From assembly GCF_000189275.1 (NCBI RefSeq), contig NZ_AEVT01000117.1:1-64000 (forward strand): a stretch of DNA of 64,000 bases, in the 5' to 3' direction. The notes under the pieces are model-generated. The model had not been told where the DNA came from, made no database searches, and saw nothing but the letters and a program-made list of their open reading frames with translations. Source of the DNA: Vibrio sinaloensis DSM 21326. Lineage in GTDB: Bacteria; Pseudomonadota; Gammaproteobacteria; Enterobacterales; Vibrionaceae. Position 1 is the stretch's first letter; every line of letters begins with the position of its first letter. Below are positions 8,551-17,334 of this stretch, in pieces. Position numbers and translations under genes: made by a program.

Positions 8551-10110
8551 TTACATTGTGTAAGTGTATGGTGCTTGGATACCTAGTGGAATACCTAGAG
8601 CCCAGTATGCAACTAGGAAGATTGACCAACCAATAAGCATTGCGATTGAGAACGGCATCATCAGAGAAGCCAGAGTACCGATACCTGTCGACTTCACGTA
8701 ACGTTGACAGTAAACCACCACGAGAGGGAAGAATACCATCAGAGGTGAAATGATGTTCGATACTGAGTCACCAACGCGGTATGCCGCTTGAGACAGCTCT
8801 GGCGAAATACCGACAGCCATAAGCATAGGTACTAAGATTGGACCAATCAGTGCCCATTTTGCCGACGCTGAACCAATCAATAGGTTTACCGAAGCCGTCA
8901 ACAGAATCATACCAATGATTGTCGCCTCGCCCGGCAAGTTCATTGCTTTCAGACCTTCAGCACCGTAAAGCGCAAGCATTGTACCGATGTTTGACTGCGC
9001 GAACGCTGACAGGAACTGAGCACAGAAGAATGACATAACAATATATGCACCCATTGTCGACATAGTGTCAGACATGGCTTTGATAATGTCGTTACTTGTC
9101 TTAAACGTACCCGAAACCTTGCCGTATACGTAACCTGGGATGATAAACAGAATGAAGATCAATGGAACAATCGACTTCATTAGTGGGGCTGAGAACGCCG
9201 TGATTTCACCTTCAGGAGAGCGCAGTGCAGAGTTCTCAGGAATGATTGCAGCAATCAGAACAGCGATACCAGCCATCATTGCCCAACCAGCATAGCGGAA
9301 TGCTTTCGACTCAAGCTCAGTGAAAGAACCTAAATCAGGTGCTTTCTCCGCGTCTTCATCGATTGGCGTTTTCGCTAGACGAGGCTCGATAATCTTTTCT
9401 GTTACATACCAACCAATCGCCACAATAATGATTGAAGATAGGCCAGTGAAGAAAATATTTGCCAGCGGGTTTACTACGTATTCTGGGTCAAGAACCTGTG
9501 CCGCTGTTTGTGTGAAACCAGCCAATAGTGGATCGATACCTGACGGAATAAAGTTTGCTGAGAAACCACCTGATACACCAGCAAACGCTGCTGCGATACC
9601 AGCGAGAGGGTGACGACCCGCAGCGTGGAAAATGATACCACCCAGAGGAATAACCAGTACGTAGCCCGCATCAGCAGCCGTATGAGATACGATTGCCACA
9701 AGGATTAGCATTGGTGTAAGAAGTTTCGCTGGCGTGAAGTTCAGCATCTTCTTTAGGCCTGTAGTGATAAAGCCTGAAGAGTCTGCAACACCAACACCTA
9801 ACATTGCGACCAATACAATACCCAGTGGTGCGAAGCCCGTGAATGTGGTCACCATGTTCGCTAGGAAGCTTGCCAAAGATTCGCCAGTCAAAAGGTTGTT
9901 GATAGCAAGCGCTTCACCAGTACGTGGATTTAGGAGATCAAACGATACGTTTGAAAGGAGAGCAGACGCAGCCCAAGTAATAACGAGAGCCCAAAAAAAC
10001 AAAATTGCAGGATCCGGAATTTTGTTACCTGCACGTTCAATAAAGTTTAGAAAGCGATCCATACCACTCGGCTTAGCAGATGGTGCTTTATTTACAGCTT
10101 GGTTACTCAT
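8551..10110 (-). CDS. AbgT-family transporter
   Basis: Inner membrane transporter of the AbgT family (E. coli AbgT imports p-aminobenzoyl-glutamate; other members export sulfonamides). 519 residues against about 508 for AbgT. About a dozen hydrophobic segments are visible, with GKxPDPAILFFW near the N-terminus, LGVGVADSSGFI, and the hairpin region ADAGYVLVIPLGGIIFHAAG, all characteristic of the family. The ATG at 10110 has GGAG seven bases upstream. No abgA/abgB hydrolase genes are next to it, so the substrate cannot be read from context; an export role is possible. Confidence 0.88.
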   Translation of the reverse strand: MSNQAVNKAPSAKPSGMDRFLNFIERAGNKIPDPAILFFWALVITWAASALLSNVSFDLLNPRTGEALAINNLLTGESLASFLANMVTTFTGFAPLGIVLVAMLGVGVADSSGFITTGLKKMLNFTPAKLLTPMLILVAIVSHTAADAGYVLVIPLGGIIFHAAGRHPLAGIAAAFAGVSGGFSANFIPSGIDPLLAGFTQTAAQVLDPEYVVNPLANIFFTGLSSIIIVAIGWYVTEKIIEPRLAKTPIDEDAEKAPDLGSFTELESKAFRYAGWAMMAGIAVLIAAIIPENSALRSPEGEITAFSAPLMKSIVPLIFILFIIPGYVYGKVSGTFKTSNDIIKAMSDTMSTMGAYIVMSFFCAQFLSAFAQSNIGTMLALYGAEGLKAMNLPGEATIIGMILLTASVNLLIGSASAKWALIGPILVPMLMAVGISPELSQAAYRVGDSVSNIISPLMVFFPLVVVYCQRYVKSTGIGTLASLMMPFSIAMLIGWSIFLVAYWALGIPLGIQAPYTYTM

Positions 10111-10387
10111 GGTAACTCCATAGTGTGATGTTGTTGCCCAGGCATCTAGTTATAGTTTTATCAGCCTATGATTCACCCCACATTCTATTAAATGCCCCTG
10201 TTAAAAGCACAAGATTCTAGACCTTTTTCCATAATTGGAGACATATTTTGCAAAAACAACATCTACGTGCAACAAAACCAAAACACAAACCGATCATGAT
10301 CAGAAACAAAATATAAACGATTTTGAAAAAAATAACGCATAGCTATCGGTATAAAAGCAAGCTATTCGATGCCATATGCACCTAGTC

Positions 10388-10813
10388 TCAATCAAATTCA
10401 CTGAATTGTGAAATCGCGCTGGTGAGCTTTACCGATTGCTTATCTCCAAACCTATCCCACCAACATACTTCAACTTCAATAACACTAACTGCATTACTCA
10501 GTCCAGAATATGGCGTTACCTGACACTGCGTGTTAAACCCCGATCCTTTTACTGAGCAATGGGTAGAAGAGACACATACATCACTGCCCATATCACTATA
10601 AGAAAAGCTTGCGCTAGCGGATGAAACTCCTCGCCGAGTAAATGACTCAAGTTTACTTTCTGCAATATACAACGCTTGAAGACTACGATCGGCATAGTCA
10701 GCTTTCGACTCAGCATACGCCTGCATTTTTATTAAACCTAGAGCCCCTACACCTATCAATACGAAAGCAATAAGCACCTCAATTAGGCTCATCCCTTTAT
10801 GCCTATAAATCAT
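10388..10813 (-). CDS. pilV: Type IV pilus minor pilin PilV-like
   Basis: 141-residue prepilin. Leader MIYRHKG is followed by the processing site G|MSLIEVLIAFVLIGVGALG, with Glu at mature position 5, then ALYIAESKLESF typical of PilV. Cysteines in the C-terminal half may form disulfides. The start overlaps the end of the PilX-like gene by 11 bases, with GAGG seven bases upstream, so the two are translationally coupled. It is the last gene of the fimT-pilW-pilX-pilV operon. Minor pilins of this kind form the pilus tip complex that primes assembly. Confidence 0.87.
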   Translation of the reverse strand: MIYRHKGMSLIEVLIAFVLIGVGALGLIKMQAYAESKADYADRSLQALYIAESKLESFTRRGVSSASASFSYSDMGSDVCVSSTHCSVKGSGFNTQCQVTPYSGLSNAVSVIEVEVCWWDRFGDKQSVKLTSAISQFSEFD

Positions 10814-12125
10814 TCCAAGAGCCTCGATACCACTTCACTTGTTTAAACTTTCTCAACGGTGCATCTATTACATCTCGGTTGTAAGTAAATGCCAGAGAAG
10901 CGTTAAACACGGCAAACGTACCAGGACCATCCATTACGTAGCCACCACTCGGATTAAACGCACCGTTTTGAAAATACCCTATCTTGGTTTTGGGCATAGT
11001 GACGGTACCGCTCAAGGCATTAATAACACCATCTAAAACACTTGCAGCGCCATTGGTGCCCGTATCATTTTCAGTCTGATCCCACCCCGTTAGATCCAAC
11101 ACATTGTCGTCGCTGTCTTTAAACTCATCAGAAAGAAAGTGATACAACATACCATTAAAGTCTTGCGAACCCGTCACAGATAAAATGCCGTTATGAACCA
11201 CCAATATGATCCCGTCATTAAGATGCGTGTTGATGGCACTGCTGATTGAGTCAAAATCGCTATCGTTAATTTCACACCCACCGTATACCCAGATAACATC
11301 CCTGCCTTGCTCTATATTTTGGACGATTTGTTCTGCACACTGAGCGTTGAACCCAGGAGCGCCGAGGTCCGTTACACTTGACAGGGTTTGGGAATTTAAA
11401 CTGTAAGGAACATAACCGAAAAGGGTGTTATCTGACATCACATCAAACCAATCCTCACGCGCTACATCGAATACATCCTTAAACGGGTCCATAGCGGTGT
11501 CTTGTGTATAGTCCTCAGCGGTGTCGGCTAAGTCGGTAATACCAAATGAGTAGTTCGCAGCATGACACATTTGAAAGTTGGGATTTTCACTACTGGGGAA
11601 TGACTGATATGGCTTAACCGTTTGATAAGGGTGATGAGTGTTATAGCTGGTGGCATAGAAATAGTTGAAGTAGCGCACAGCGGTGCACTCCCATAAGTTG
11701 TTACCTAAACTCTTGCCCGGGTCTGGAGACGACGTATAGCTCCCATTGATAACCAAATCGGATGTGGATCGGATCGCTCCCGTGCTCGATACATTTGGCG
11801 CTGAGAATGCTTTATTCAAAGTGAGATAACCGCTGGTTGCGGCAATAATGTTCGGAGAACCTACGGCAATAGACAAATCAGTAAGGCCAAGTAAGTTCTT
11901 GCACAATGAAACATCGCTAGGGACACGGTTGAACCGCATAGCTTGAGTATAAACACATTCTAATCCCCCCTCTGCTGCCCAATGATTTTGCCTCGCGATC
12001 ACTTCGTTCTGTGCTCGTTTGATTTGATAAAACAACCCTCTGTAACTACCAAGAGCAATAATCAATGCCGCGACTAGCAGCAAACTGGTGACGAATAGTG
12101 TCGCCACACCTTTATTCCTTCTCAT
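10803..12125 (-). CDS. Large PilX-like pilus tip protein
   Basis: 440 residues, more than twice a usual PilX. The N-terminus NKGVATLFVTSLLLVAALIIALGS is a PilX/GspK-type segment: possible processing after Gly, no Glu at mature position 5, followed by AAEGGLECV, the usual PilX 'AEGGLE' signature. The remaining 370 residues are rich in Ser, Asn, Thr and Gly with strand-turn patterns (LVINGSYTSS, IILVVHNGILSVTGS, DFNGMLYHF), suggesting a beta-rich or beta-helical adhesin-like tip domain; that fold is inference. It begins one base after the pilW stop codon and overlaps pilV. Confidence 0.75.
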   Translation of the reverse strand: MRRNKGVATLFVTSLLLVAALIIALGSYRGLFYQIKRAQNEVIARQNHWAAEGGLECVYTQAMRFNRVPSDVSLCKNLLGLTDLSIAVGSPNIIAATSGYLTLNKAFSAPNVSSTGAIRSTSDLVINGSYTSSPDPGKSLGNNLWECTAVRYFNYFYATSYNTHHPYQTVKPYQSFPSSENPNFQMCHAANYSFGITDLADTAEDYTQDTAMDPFKDVFDVAREDWFDVMSDNTLFGYVPYSLNSQTLSSVTDLGAPGFNAQCAEQIVQNIEQGRDVIWVYGGCEINDSDFDSISSAINTHLNDGIILVVHNGILSVTGSQDFNGMLYHFLSDEFKDSDDNVLDLTGWDQTENDTGTNGAASVLDGVINALSGTVTMPKTKIGYFQNGAFNPSGGYVMDGPGTFAVFNASLAFTYNRDVIDAPLRKFKQVKWYRGSWNDL

Positions 12126-12126
12126 A

Positions 12127-12777
12127 TCACCAATTCCTTTGCTTCAATGAAAATGACAAATCTTTGCTTAAGCCCGGAGAGTTTTTTAACGACGTAACCA
12201 ATTGTACAGTCACCATAGATGAAGAGACCTTATTCCCTGGCAATTCAATTTGCGCTAGGTTGAACGCATCGACAGAAATCCGGTCTTTATGAAACAAGGT
12301 ATTGCAGTTGTTACCAACATTCGCGGTAAAGTCTTGAGCATCAATCACAGATATTACGGTAGATTGTTTTTTTTCACATATTCGCAGAACATCGGTAGCT
12401 GCTGAAGTTTGTTCATAAACAATGTTTGAGTAGATAATAGATGCACCAGAAATTTCGCTGACGTAGGCATAGGCCAACAAGCCACTTGTCGGAGAGTTTT
12501 CGATATAAAACATATGATCAGCTCCCGACAGTTTCACTAGGTTATCGGTTACTCCGTTGTAGCCTGCTCTCTTCATATCCAAATTCATCATCTGTAAAAC
12601 ACTGTTGGTGCTTTGTAACAAACTCAGCTCTTTGGTGCGCTGTACTGCTATTTTTTGACTGTTAATGAATAGAGAGCCCATGACGCCAAGAGCAATAATG
12701 CCGACCGTCGATGCAACCATAAACTCTATCAAGCTCGCACCCTTTTGTTTGGTTATCGTCATATCAACACTTTTCAT
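12127..12777 (-). CDS. pilW: Type IV pilus minor pilin PilW-like
   Basis: 216-residue prepilin. Processing site QKG|ASLIEFMVASTVGIIALGV with Glu at mature position 5; then RTKELSLLQSTNSVLQMM and LDMKRAGYNG, the PilW hallmark. The ATG at 12777 lies inside the end of fimT (14-base overlap); the internal ATG at 12762, two bases beyond the fimT stop codon, is an alternative that only shortens the leader. Two to three cysteines are present in the C-terminal part. Member of the four-gene minor pilin operon. Confidence 0.86.
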   Translation of the reverse strand: MKSVDMTITKQKGASLIEFMVASTVGIIALGVMGSLFINSQKIAVQRTKELSLLQSTNSVLQMMNLDMKRAGYNGVTDNLVKLSGADHMFYIENSPTSGLLAYAYVSEISGASIIYSNIVYEQTSAATDVLRICEKKQSTVISVIDAQDFTANVGNNCNTLFHKDRISVDAFNLAQIELPGNKVSSSMVTVQLVTSLKNSPGLSKDLSFSLKQRNW

Positions 12778-13273
12778 AATTTAGATACGAACTTGAACTA
12801 GGTGAACAAACTCGAACAATTGCTGAGCGGTGGTATGTTCTCAAGTTAAGCGCCGAAGAAGGACTCAGTTTAGGGTGAAAAGTAAACCTGCCTCCCTTGG
12901 GCCGGCCATGGGTTTCGTCAAAACTAATTTGATCTGATGTGTAGGTTGTCGATAAGGTAAGTCCGTCAAAAGCAGCACCAGACAAAATCGCGTACTTAGA
13001 TCCTCCGCCTTCAGTATCACTATTAGTGAGTTCCAGTTTCCAATCACCTGTACTATTCGATGAACCTGACATAATCAAGTGAGCCCACAATGGCTCACGA
13101 CGCATCACTGCTTCTGACTTTGCTAGCAAGACAAAACCATTTAACTCTTTGGCTAAACGCTCCATTTTTACTTTGTCGTTAACCGAACTAAAACTTGGCA
13201 CCGCCCAAACAACGAGAACACCGATAACCAATAAGGTGATCAGCAGTTCAAGTAAGGTAAAGCCGCGAGACAT
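12764..13273 (-). CDS. fimT: FimT/GspH-type minor pilin
   Basis: 169 residues from the ATG at 13273, chosen because AGGA lies nine bases upstream and because it gives the short leader MSRG before the processing site G|FTLLELLITLLVIGVLV. The frame can be extended to a TTG at 13297. The segment after the transmembrane helix (LAKELNGFVLLAKSEAVMRREPL) is the classic FimT/GspH pattern. In V. cholerae the homologous position next to dnaJ is occupied by minor pilins needed for the DNA-uptake pilus; that is known for the relative and inferred here. First gene of the minus-strand operon. Confidence 0.87.
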   Translation of the reverse strand: MSRGFTLLELLITLLVIGVLVVWAVPSFSSVNDKVKMERLAKELNGFVLLAKSEAVMRREPLWAHLIMSGSSNSTGDWKLELTNSDTEGGGSKYAILSGAAFDGLTLSTTYTSDQISFDETHGRPKGGRFTFHPKLSPSSALNLRTYHRSAIVRVCSPSSSSYLNYEKC

Positions 13274-13375
13274 TTCCCAATTTCCTATGCAAAACAATAA
13301 TTAAACTAAATCAGCCTTGTGCAAAGACTAACACCTCATAACAATGCACTGAGGACCAAAAGGAAACTACGCGGA

Positions 13376-13813
13376 ATGATTCTAAGAAATGGATGTAAAC
13401 CGAGAAAAACAAGATTAGCAGCAATGACATTGATCGAACTAATGATAGTGGTTGCAGTGCTGTCTATTTTGGCATCAATCGCATACCCCAGTTATCAAAG
13501 CTATGTACTAAAGTCATATCGCTCTCAAGCACTTTCAGACATGGTTAAACTGCAGCTAGAACTAGAAGCCAACTACAATAATGGCTATAGCTGGAATAGC
13601 CTTATTTCGGGAGGAAGTTGCAATCAGTGCGAAACGCCAACCACACGTTATGTATTTTCGATCGCGAGCCAAGCTGGCAAAGCCTATGTGATAAAAGCTC
13701 AGGCTCAGTCGGGTTCAGGGCAAACTAAAGACCGCTGCCTGACGGATGAAAGCGTCGACTATATGACGTTAGACTCCAGTAACACCTCCTACCCATCCGC
13801 TTGTTGGAACTAA
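13376..13813 (+). CDS. pilE: PilE-like type IV pilin with Ala at the cleavage site
   Basis: About 145 residues from the ATG at 13376, preceded by AGGA at 13361-13364; the frame continues upstream to 13319 without a better start. The hydrophobic segment is MTLIELMIVVAVLSILASIA with Glu at mature position 5, followed by YPSYQSYVLKSYRSQALSDM, as in PilE. The residue before the predicted cleavage is Ala (RLAA|MTLIE) instead of the usual Gly. Cysteines near the C-terminus (one in KDRC, one in SACWN) could form the pilin disulfide loop. Divergent from fimT across roughly 100 bases, so both may share control. Confidence 0.83.
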   Translation: MILRNGCKPRKTRLAAMTLIELMIVVAVLSILASIAYPSYQSYVLKSYRSQALSDMVKLQLELEANYNNGYSWNSLISGGSCNQCETPTTRYVFSIASQAGKAYVIKAQAQSGSGQTKDRCLTDESVDYMTLDSSNTSYPSACWN

Positions 13814-13825
13814 CCGACCAGAAGT

Positions 13826-13853
13826 AAAAAGGCCTGCATTTAGCAGGCCTTTT
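13826..13853. terminator. Bidirectional terminator pilE / dnaJ
   Basis: AAAAAGGCCTGC, loop ATTTA, GCAGGCCTTTT. A and T tracts flank the stem on both sides, serving convergent pilE and dnaJ. Confidence 0.85.
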
Positions 13854-13874
13854 ATTTCATTCAATAACTCAGCA

Positions 13875-15017
13875 TTAGCTGGTTAGGTCATCAAAGAACT
13901 TCTTCACACCATTGAAAAAGCCTTCTGATTTCGGCTTGTGCTTAGTCGCCGCTTCGCCGCCACATGACTCTTCAAATTCTTTCAGCAACTCTTTTTGACG
14001 AGAGCTCAGATTAACTGGCGTTTCGACTACGAGCTTAACAATTAGGTCGCCAATGCCACCGCCACGAACGCCTTTCACACCTTTACCGCGCATACGGAAC
14101 ATGCGCCCCGTTTGCGTCTCAGTAGGAACCTTAAGGTTCACTCGGCCATCAAGCGTTGGAACTTCTACCTCACCACCTAGCGCAGCCATTGCAAAGCTCA
14201 CTGGGACTTCGCAGTACAAGTTGTTTCCATCACGTTCAAAGATATGGTGCTCTTTCACGTGCACTTGTACGTACAGATCGCCGGCTGGTGCGCCCATTTC
14301 TCCCGCTTCACCTTCGCCAGATAAGCGAATGCGATCGCCAGTATCAACACCTGAAGGGATCTTAACGTTAAGCGTTTTCGTTTTTTGCTTACGACCTTGT
14401 CCGTGACAAGATTTACAAGGGTTCTTGATGATCTTGCCTTTACCATGACAAGTAGGACAAGTCTGCTGAACGGCAAAGAAACCTTGGCGCATCTGAACTT
14501 GACCATGACCATGACAAGTACCACATGTTTCGACTGCAGAGCCTTTCTCTGCACCACTGCCATCACAAGAATCACACTCAACTAACGTTGGGACTTCGAT
14601 CTCTTTCGAAACACCACGAACCGCTTCTTCTAGAGTGAGTTCCATGTTGTAGCGTAAATCCGCACCACGTTGCGCACGCTGTTGACCGCCACCACGACGC
14701 CCACCACCGAAAATGTCACCGAATACATCACCGAAGATGTCACCAAAGTCAGCACCGCCGCCACCGAAGCCGCCGCCACCCATACCACCTTGCTCGAATG
14801 CAGCATGGCCATATTGGTCATACGCTGCTTTCTTTTGAGGGTCGAGTAGGATTTCGTACGCTTCTTTTACTTCTTTAAACTTATCCGCGGCAGTTTCATC
14901 ACCCTGGTTACGATCTGGGTGGTATTTCATCGCTAAGCGCTTGTACGCCTTTTTGATATCACGCTCTGATGCATCACGGCTAACGCCTAATACTTCGTAA
15001 AAATCACGTTTTGACAT
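13875..15017 (-). CDS. dnaJ: Chaperone protein DnaJ
   Basis: Hsp40 co-chaperone of DnaK: binds unfolded protein and stimulates the DnaK ATPase. 380 residues from the ATG at 15017 (MSKRDFYEVLGVSR), the family start; the longer frame to 15053 adds unrelated residues. Visible: J-domain with YHPDRNQ, glycine/phenylalanine-rich linker (GGGFGGGGADFGDIFGD), four zinc-finger repeats CDSCDGSG, CGTCHGHG, CPTCHGKG and CKSCHGQG, then the C-terminal substrate-binding domains. Follows dnaK after a 284-base gap holding a strong hairpin, so dnaJ expression may be tuned at RNA level. Confidence 0.98.
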   Translation of the reverse strand: MSKRDFYEVLGVSRDASERDIKKAYKRLAMKYHPDRNQGDETAADKFKEVKEAYEILLDPQKKAAYDQYGHAAFEQGGMGGGGFGGGGADFGDIFGDVFGDIFGGGRRGGGQQRAQRGADLRYNMELTLEEAVRGVSKEIEVPTLVECDSCDGSGAEKGSAVETCGTCHGHGQVQMRQGFFAVQQTCPTCHGKGKIIKNPCKSCHGQGRKQKTKTLNVKIPSGVDTGDRIRLSGEGEAGEMGAPAGDLYVQVHVKEHHIFERDGNNLYCEVPVSFAMAALGGEVEVPTLDGRVNLKVPTETQTGRMFRMRGKGVKGVRGGGIGDLIVKLVVETPVNLSSRQKELLKEFEESCGGEAATKHKPKSEGFFNGVKKFFDDLTS

Positions 15018-15146
15018 GTTCTTAGTCACCAATGTAGTACTGCAAACGGGCAATAAGACTTGCTCCGCTTGGTGTTTGTATCGTTCTAGCTAAAAGCTCT
15101 CAATCAAGCAAAGTATTTAGCTAGAAAGACAAATTAGTTTACAAAC

Positions 15147-15180
15147 ATACGGGCGTATGAGTTTCCTCAAACGCCCGTAT
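15147..15180 (-). repeat. Hairpin with GAAA loop between dnaK and dnaJ
   Basis: ATACGGGCGT (15147-15156) is the exact reverse complement of ACGCCCGTAT (15171-15180). Inside, TGAG/CTCA pairs further after one mismatch, leaving GAAA as the loop on the transcribed minus strand, a GNRA tetraloop. No U-tract follows, so it looks less like a terminator than an RNA processing or stability element. Confidence 0.7.
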
Positions 15181-15301
15181 ATAAAGAATAAAAAGACATT
15201 TATCTAAGCTAGAACGCATTAGTTCAAGAAGAAGGCACAGAGCCTACAAAACGTAGATGAGTACCTTCGACGCAGACATCACGCGTTATAGCGACGATAA
15301 A

Positions 15302-17212
15302 TTATTTTTTGTCTTCTTTAACTTCCTCAAATTCAGCATCAACAACGTCGTCTTCTTGCTTAGGCTGTTCGCCTGCTTCAGCGCCTTGTTGTGCTTGAGC
15401 TTGTTGCTGAGCGATTTCCATTAGCTTTTGAGCTGCTGCCATAAGTGCTTGAACTTTAGCATCGATTGCTTCTTTGTCTTCGCCCTTACGTGCTTCTTCA
15501 AGTTCAGAGATAGCTGCTTCAATCTTCTCTTTTTCGTCAGCTGGAAGCGCATCACCTGCTTCTTCAACTTGCTTACGAGTACCGTGAATCATTTGGTCAG
15601 CTTGGTTACGTGCAGTTGCTAGCTCTTCGAACTTCTTGTCCGCTTCTTTGTTAGCTTCTGCTTCTTGTACCATTTTCTCGATGTCTTCATCGCTTAGACC
15701 GCCAGAAGCTTGGATAGTGATCTTCTGCTCTTTACCAGTCTGCTTATCTTTCGCCGACACGTGTAGGATACCGTCCGCATCTAGGTCGAAAGTCACTTCG
15801 ATTTGAGGCATACCACGTGGTGCAGGCTGAATGCCTTCTAGGTTGAATTGACCTAGAGACTTGTTGTACATCGCTTGCTTACGCTCACCTTGTAGAACGT
15901 GGATAGTTACCGCATTCTGGTTGTCTTCTGCAGTAGAGAAAACTTGGTTCGCTTTTGTTGGGATAGTTGTGTTCTTCTCAACAAGCTTAGTCATTACACC
16001 GCCCATAGTCTCGATACCTAGAGACAGAGGAGTAACGTCTAGTAGAAGTACGTCTTTAACATCACCAGCAAGTACACCACCTTGAACTGCAGCACCCATT
16101 GCTACTGCTTCATCAGGGTTTACGTCGCGGCGAGCTTCTTTACCAAAGAACTCAGCAACTTTCGCTTGAACCATAGGCATACGAGTCTGACCACCTACTA
16201 GGATTACGTCAGTGATGTCGTTTACTGAAAGGTCTGCGTCAGCTAGAGCAACTTTTAGTGGCTCAAGAGAACGTTGTACTAGGTCTTCAACTAGAGATTC
16301 TAGTTTCGCACGAGTTACTTTAACGTTCATGTGCTTAGGACCAGTCGCATCAGCAGTCACGTAAGGTAGGTTTACGTCAGTTTGAGAAGTAGAAGAAAGC
16401 TCGATTTTTGCTTTTTCTGCTGCTTCTTTAACACGCTGCATTGCTAGAGGATCGTTCTTAAGATCGATGCCTTGCTCTTTCTTGAACTCTTCAACTAGGT
16501 AGTTGATCATGCGGTTATCGAAGTCTTCACCACCTAAGTGAGTGTCACCGTTAGTCGCTAGTACTTCGAATGTTTTCTCGCCTTCAACTTCGTCAATCTC
16601 GATGATAGAGATATCGAATGTACCACCACCAAGGTCGTATACCGCGATAGTGCGGTCGCCGCCTTGCTTGTCTAGACCATATGCTAGAGCAGCAGCTGTT
16701 GGTTCGTTGATGATACGTTTAACTTCTAGACCTGCGATACGGCCAGCATCTTTAGTTGCTTGACGCTGTGCATCGTTAAAGTAAGCAGGTACTGTGATAA
16801 CTGCGCCAGTAACTTCCTCACCTAGGAAGTCTTCTGCAGTTTTCTTCATTTTCTTAAGGATTTCAGCAGAAACCTGAGGAGCTGCCATTTTCTGGCCTTG
16901 CGCTTCTACCCAAGCATCACCGTTGTCAGCCTTAACGATTTTGTAAGGCATGATTTCGATGTCGCGCTGAACTTCTTCGTCTTCGAAACGACGACCAATA
17001 AGACGCTTAATTGCAAATAGCGTGTTAGTTGGGTTAGTAACTGCTTGACGTTTTGCAGGTTGACCTACTAGCGTTTCACCGTCTGTGTAACCAATTACCG
17101 ATGCAGTGGTGCGCTCACCCTCTGCGTTTTCAATTACACGTGGTTTGTCGCCGTCTAGTACAGCAACACATGAGTTAGTAGTACCTAAGTCAATACCAAT
17201 GATTTTACCCAT
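15302..17212 (-). CDS. dnaK: Chaperone protein DnaK (Hsp70)
   Basis: ATP-dependent Hsp70 chaperone, central to folding and to the heat-shock feedback on sigma-32. 636 residues (E. coli 638). ATPase domain motifs: IIGIDLGTTNSCVAVLDG at the N-terminus, AVYDLGGGTFDISIIEID, and VILVGGQTRMPMVQ; then the linker DVLLLDVTPLSLGIETMGG, the substrate-binding domain, the helical lid and the conserved acidic end QEDDVVDAEFEEVKEDKK. Two sigma-32 type promoters can be read upstream. The next gene downstream is dnaJ. Confidence 0.99.
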   Translation of the reverse strand: MGKIIGIDLGTTNSCVAVLDGDKPRVIENAEGERTTASVIGYTDGETLVGQPAKRQAVTNPTNTLFAIKRLIGRRFEDEEVQRDIEIMPYKIVKADNGDAWVEAQGQKMAAPQVSAEILKKMKKTAEDFLGEEVTGAVITVPAYFNDAQRQATKDAGRIAGLEVKRIINEPTAAALAYGLDKQGGDRTIAVYDLGGGTFDISIIEIDEVEGEKTFEVLATNGDTHLGGEDFDNRMINYLVEEFKKEQGIDLKNDPLAMQRVKEAAEKAKIELSSTSQTDVNLPYVTADATGPKHMNVKVTRAKLESLVEDLVQRSLEPLKVALADADLSVNDITDVILVGGQTRMPMVQAKVAEFFGKEARRDVNPDEAVAMGAAVQGGVLAGDVKDVLLLDVTPLSLGIETMGGVMTKLVEKNTTIPTKANQVFSTAEDNQNAVTIHVLQGERKQAMYNKSLGQFNLEGIQPAPRGMPQIEVTFDLDADGILHVSAKDKQTGKEQKITIQASGGLSDEDIEKMVQEAEANKEADKKFEELATARNQADQMIHGTRKQVEEAGDALPADEKEKIEAAISELEEARKGEDKEAIDAKVQALMAAAQKLMEIAQQQAQAQQGAEAGEQPKQEDDVVDAEFEEVKEDKK

Positions 17213-17258
17213 CAGGCTATCTCCGAATAAATTTCTATTTTCGTTTTGCTATATCCCC

Positions 17259-17287
17259 TATGTGGGGATGGAGAATCGGGTTTCAAC
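17259..17287 (-). promoter_or_regulatory. Sigma-32 promoter, proximal, of dnaK
   Basis: Minus strand: -35 GTTGAAA (17287-17281), 13-base spacer, -10 CCCCACATA (17267-17259); 46 bases before the dnaK ATG. Close to the known sigma-32 consensus CTTGAAA / CCCCATNT. The -10 lies in a small palindrome, ATCCCC-TATGT-GGGGAT (17253-17269). Confidence 0.75.
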
Positions 17288-17334
17288 CCTTGCTCACAAA
17301 CAAAAATAATGATGTTTGCTTCTCTATGCCCAAT

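Noticed and set aside
13274..13375. CRP-S (competence-type) site between fimT and pilE
   Set aside because: Searched for TGCGA-N6-TCGCA in the divergent region; not present, so chitin/TfoX control cannot be claimed from sequence.
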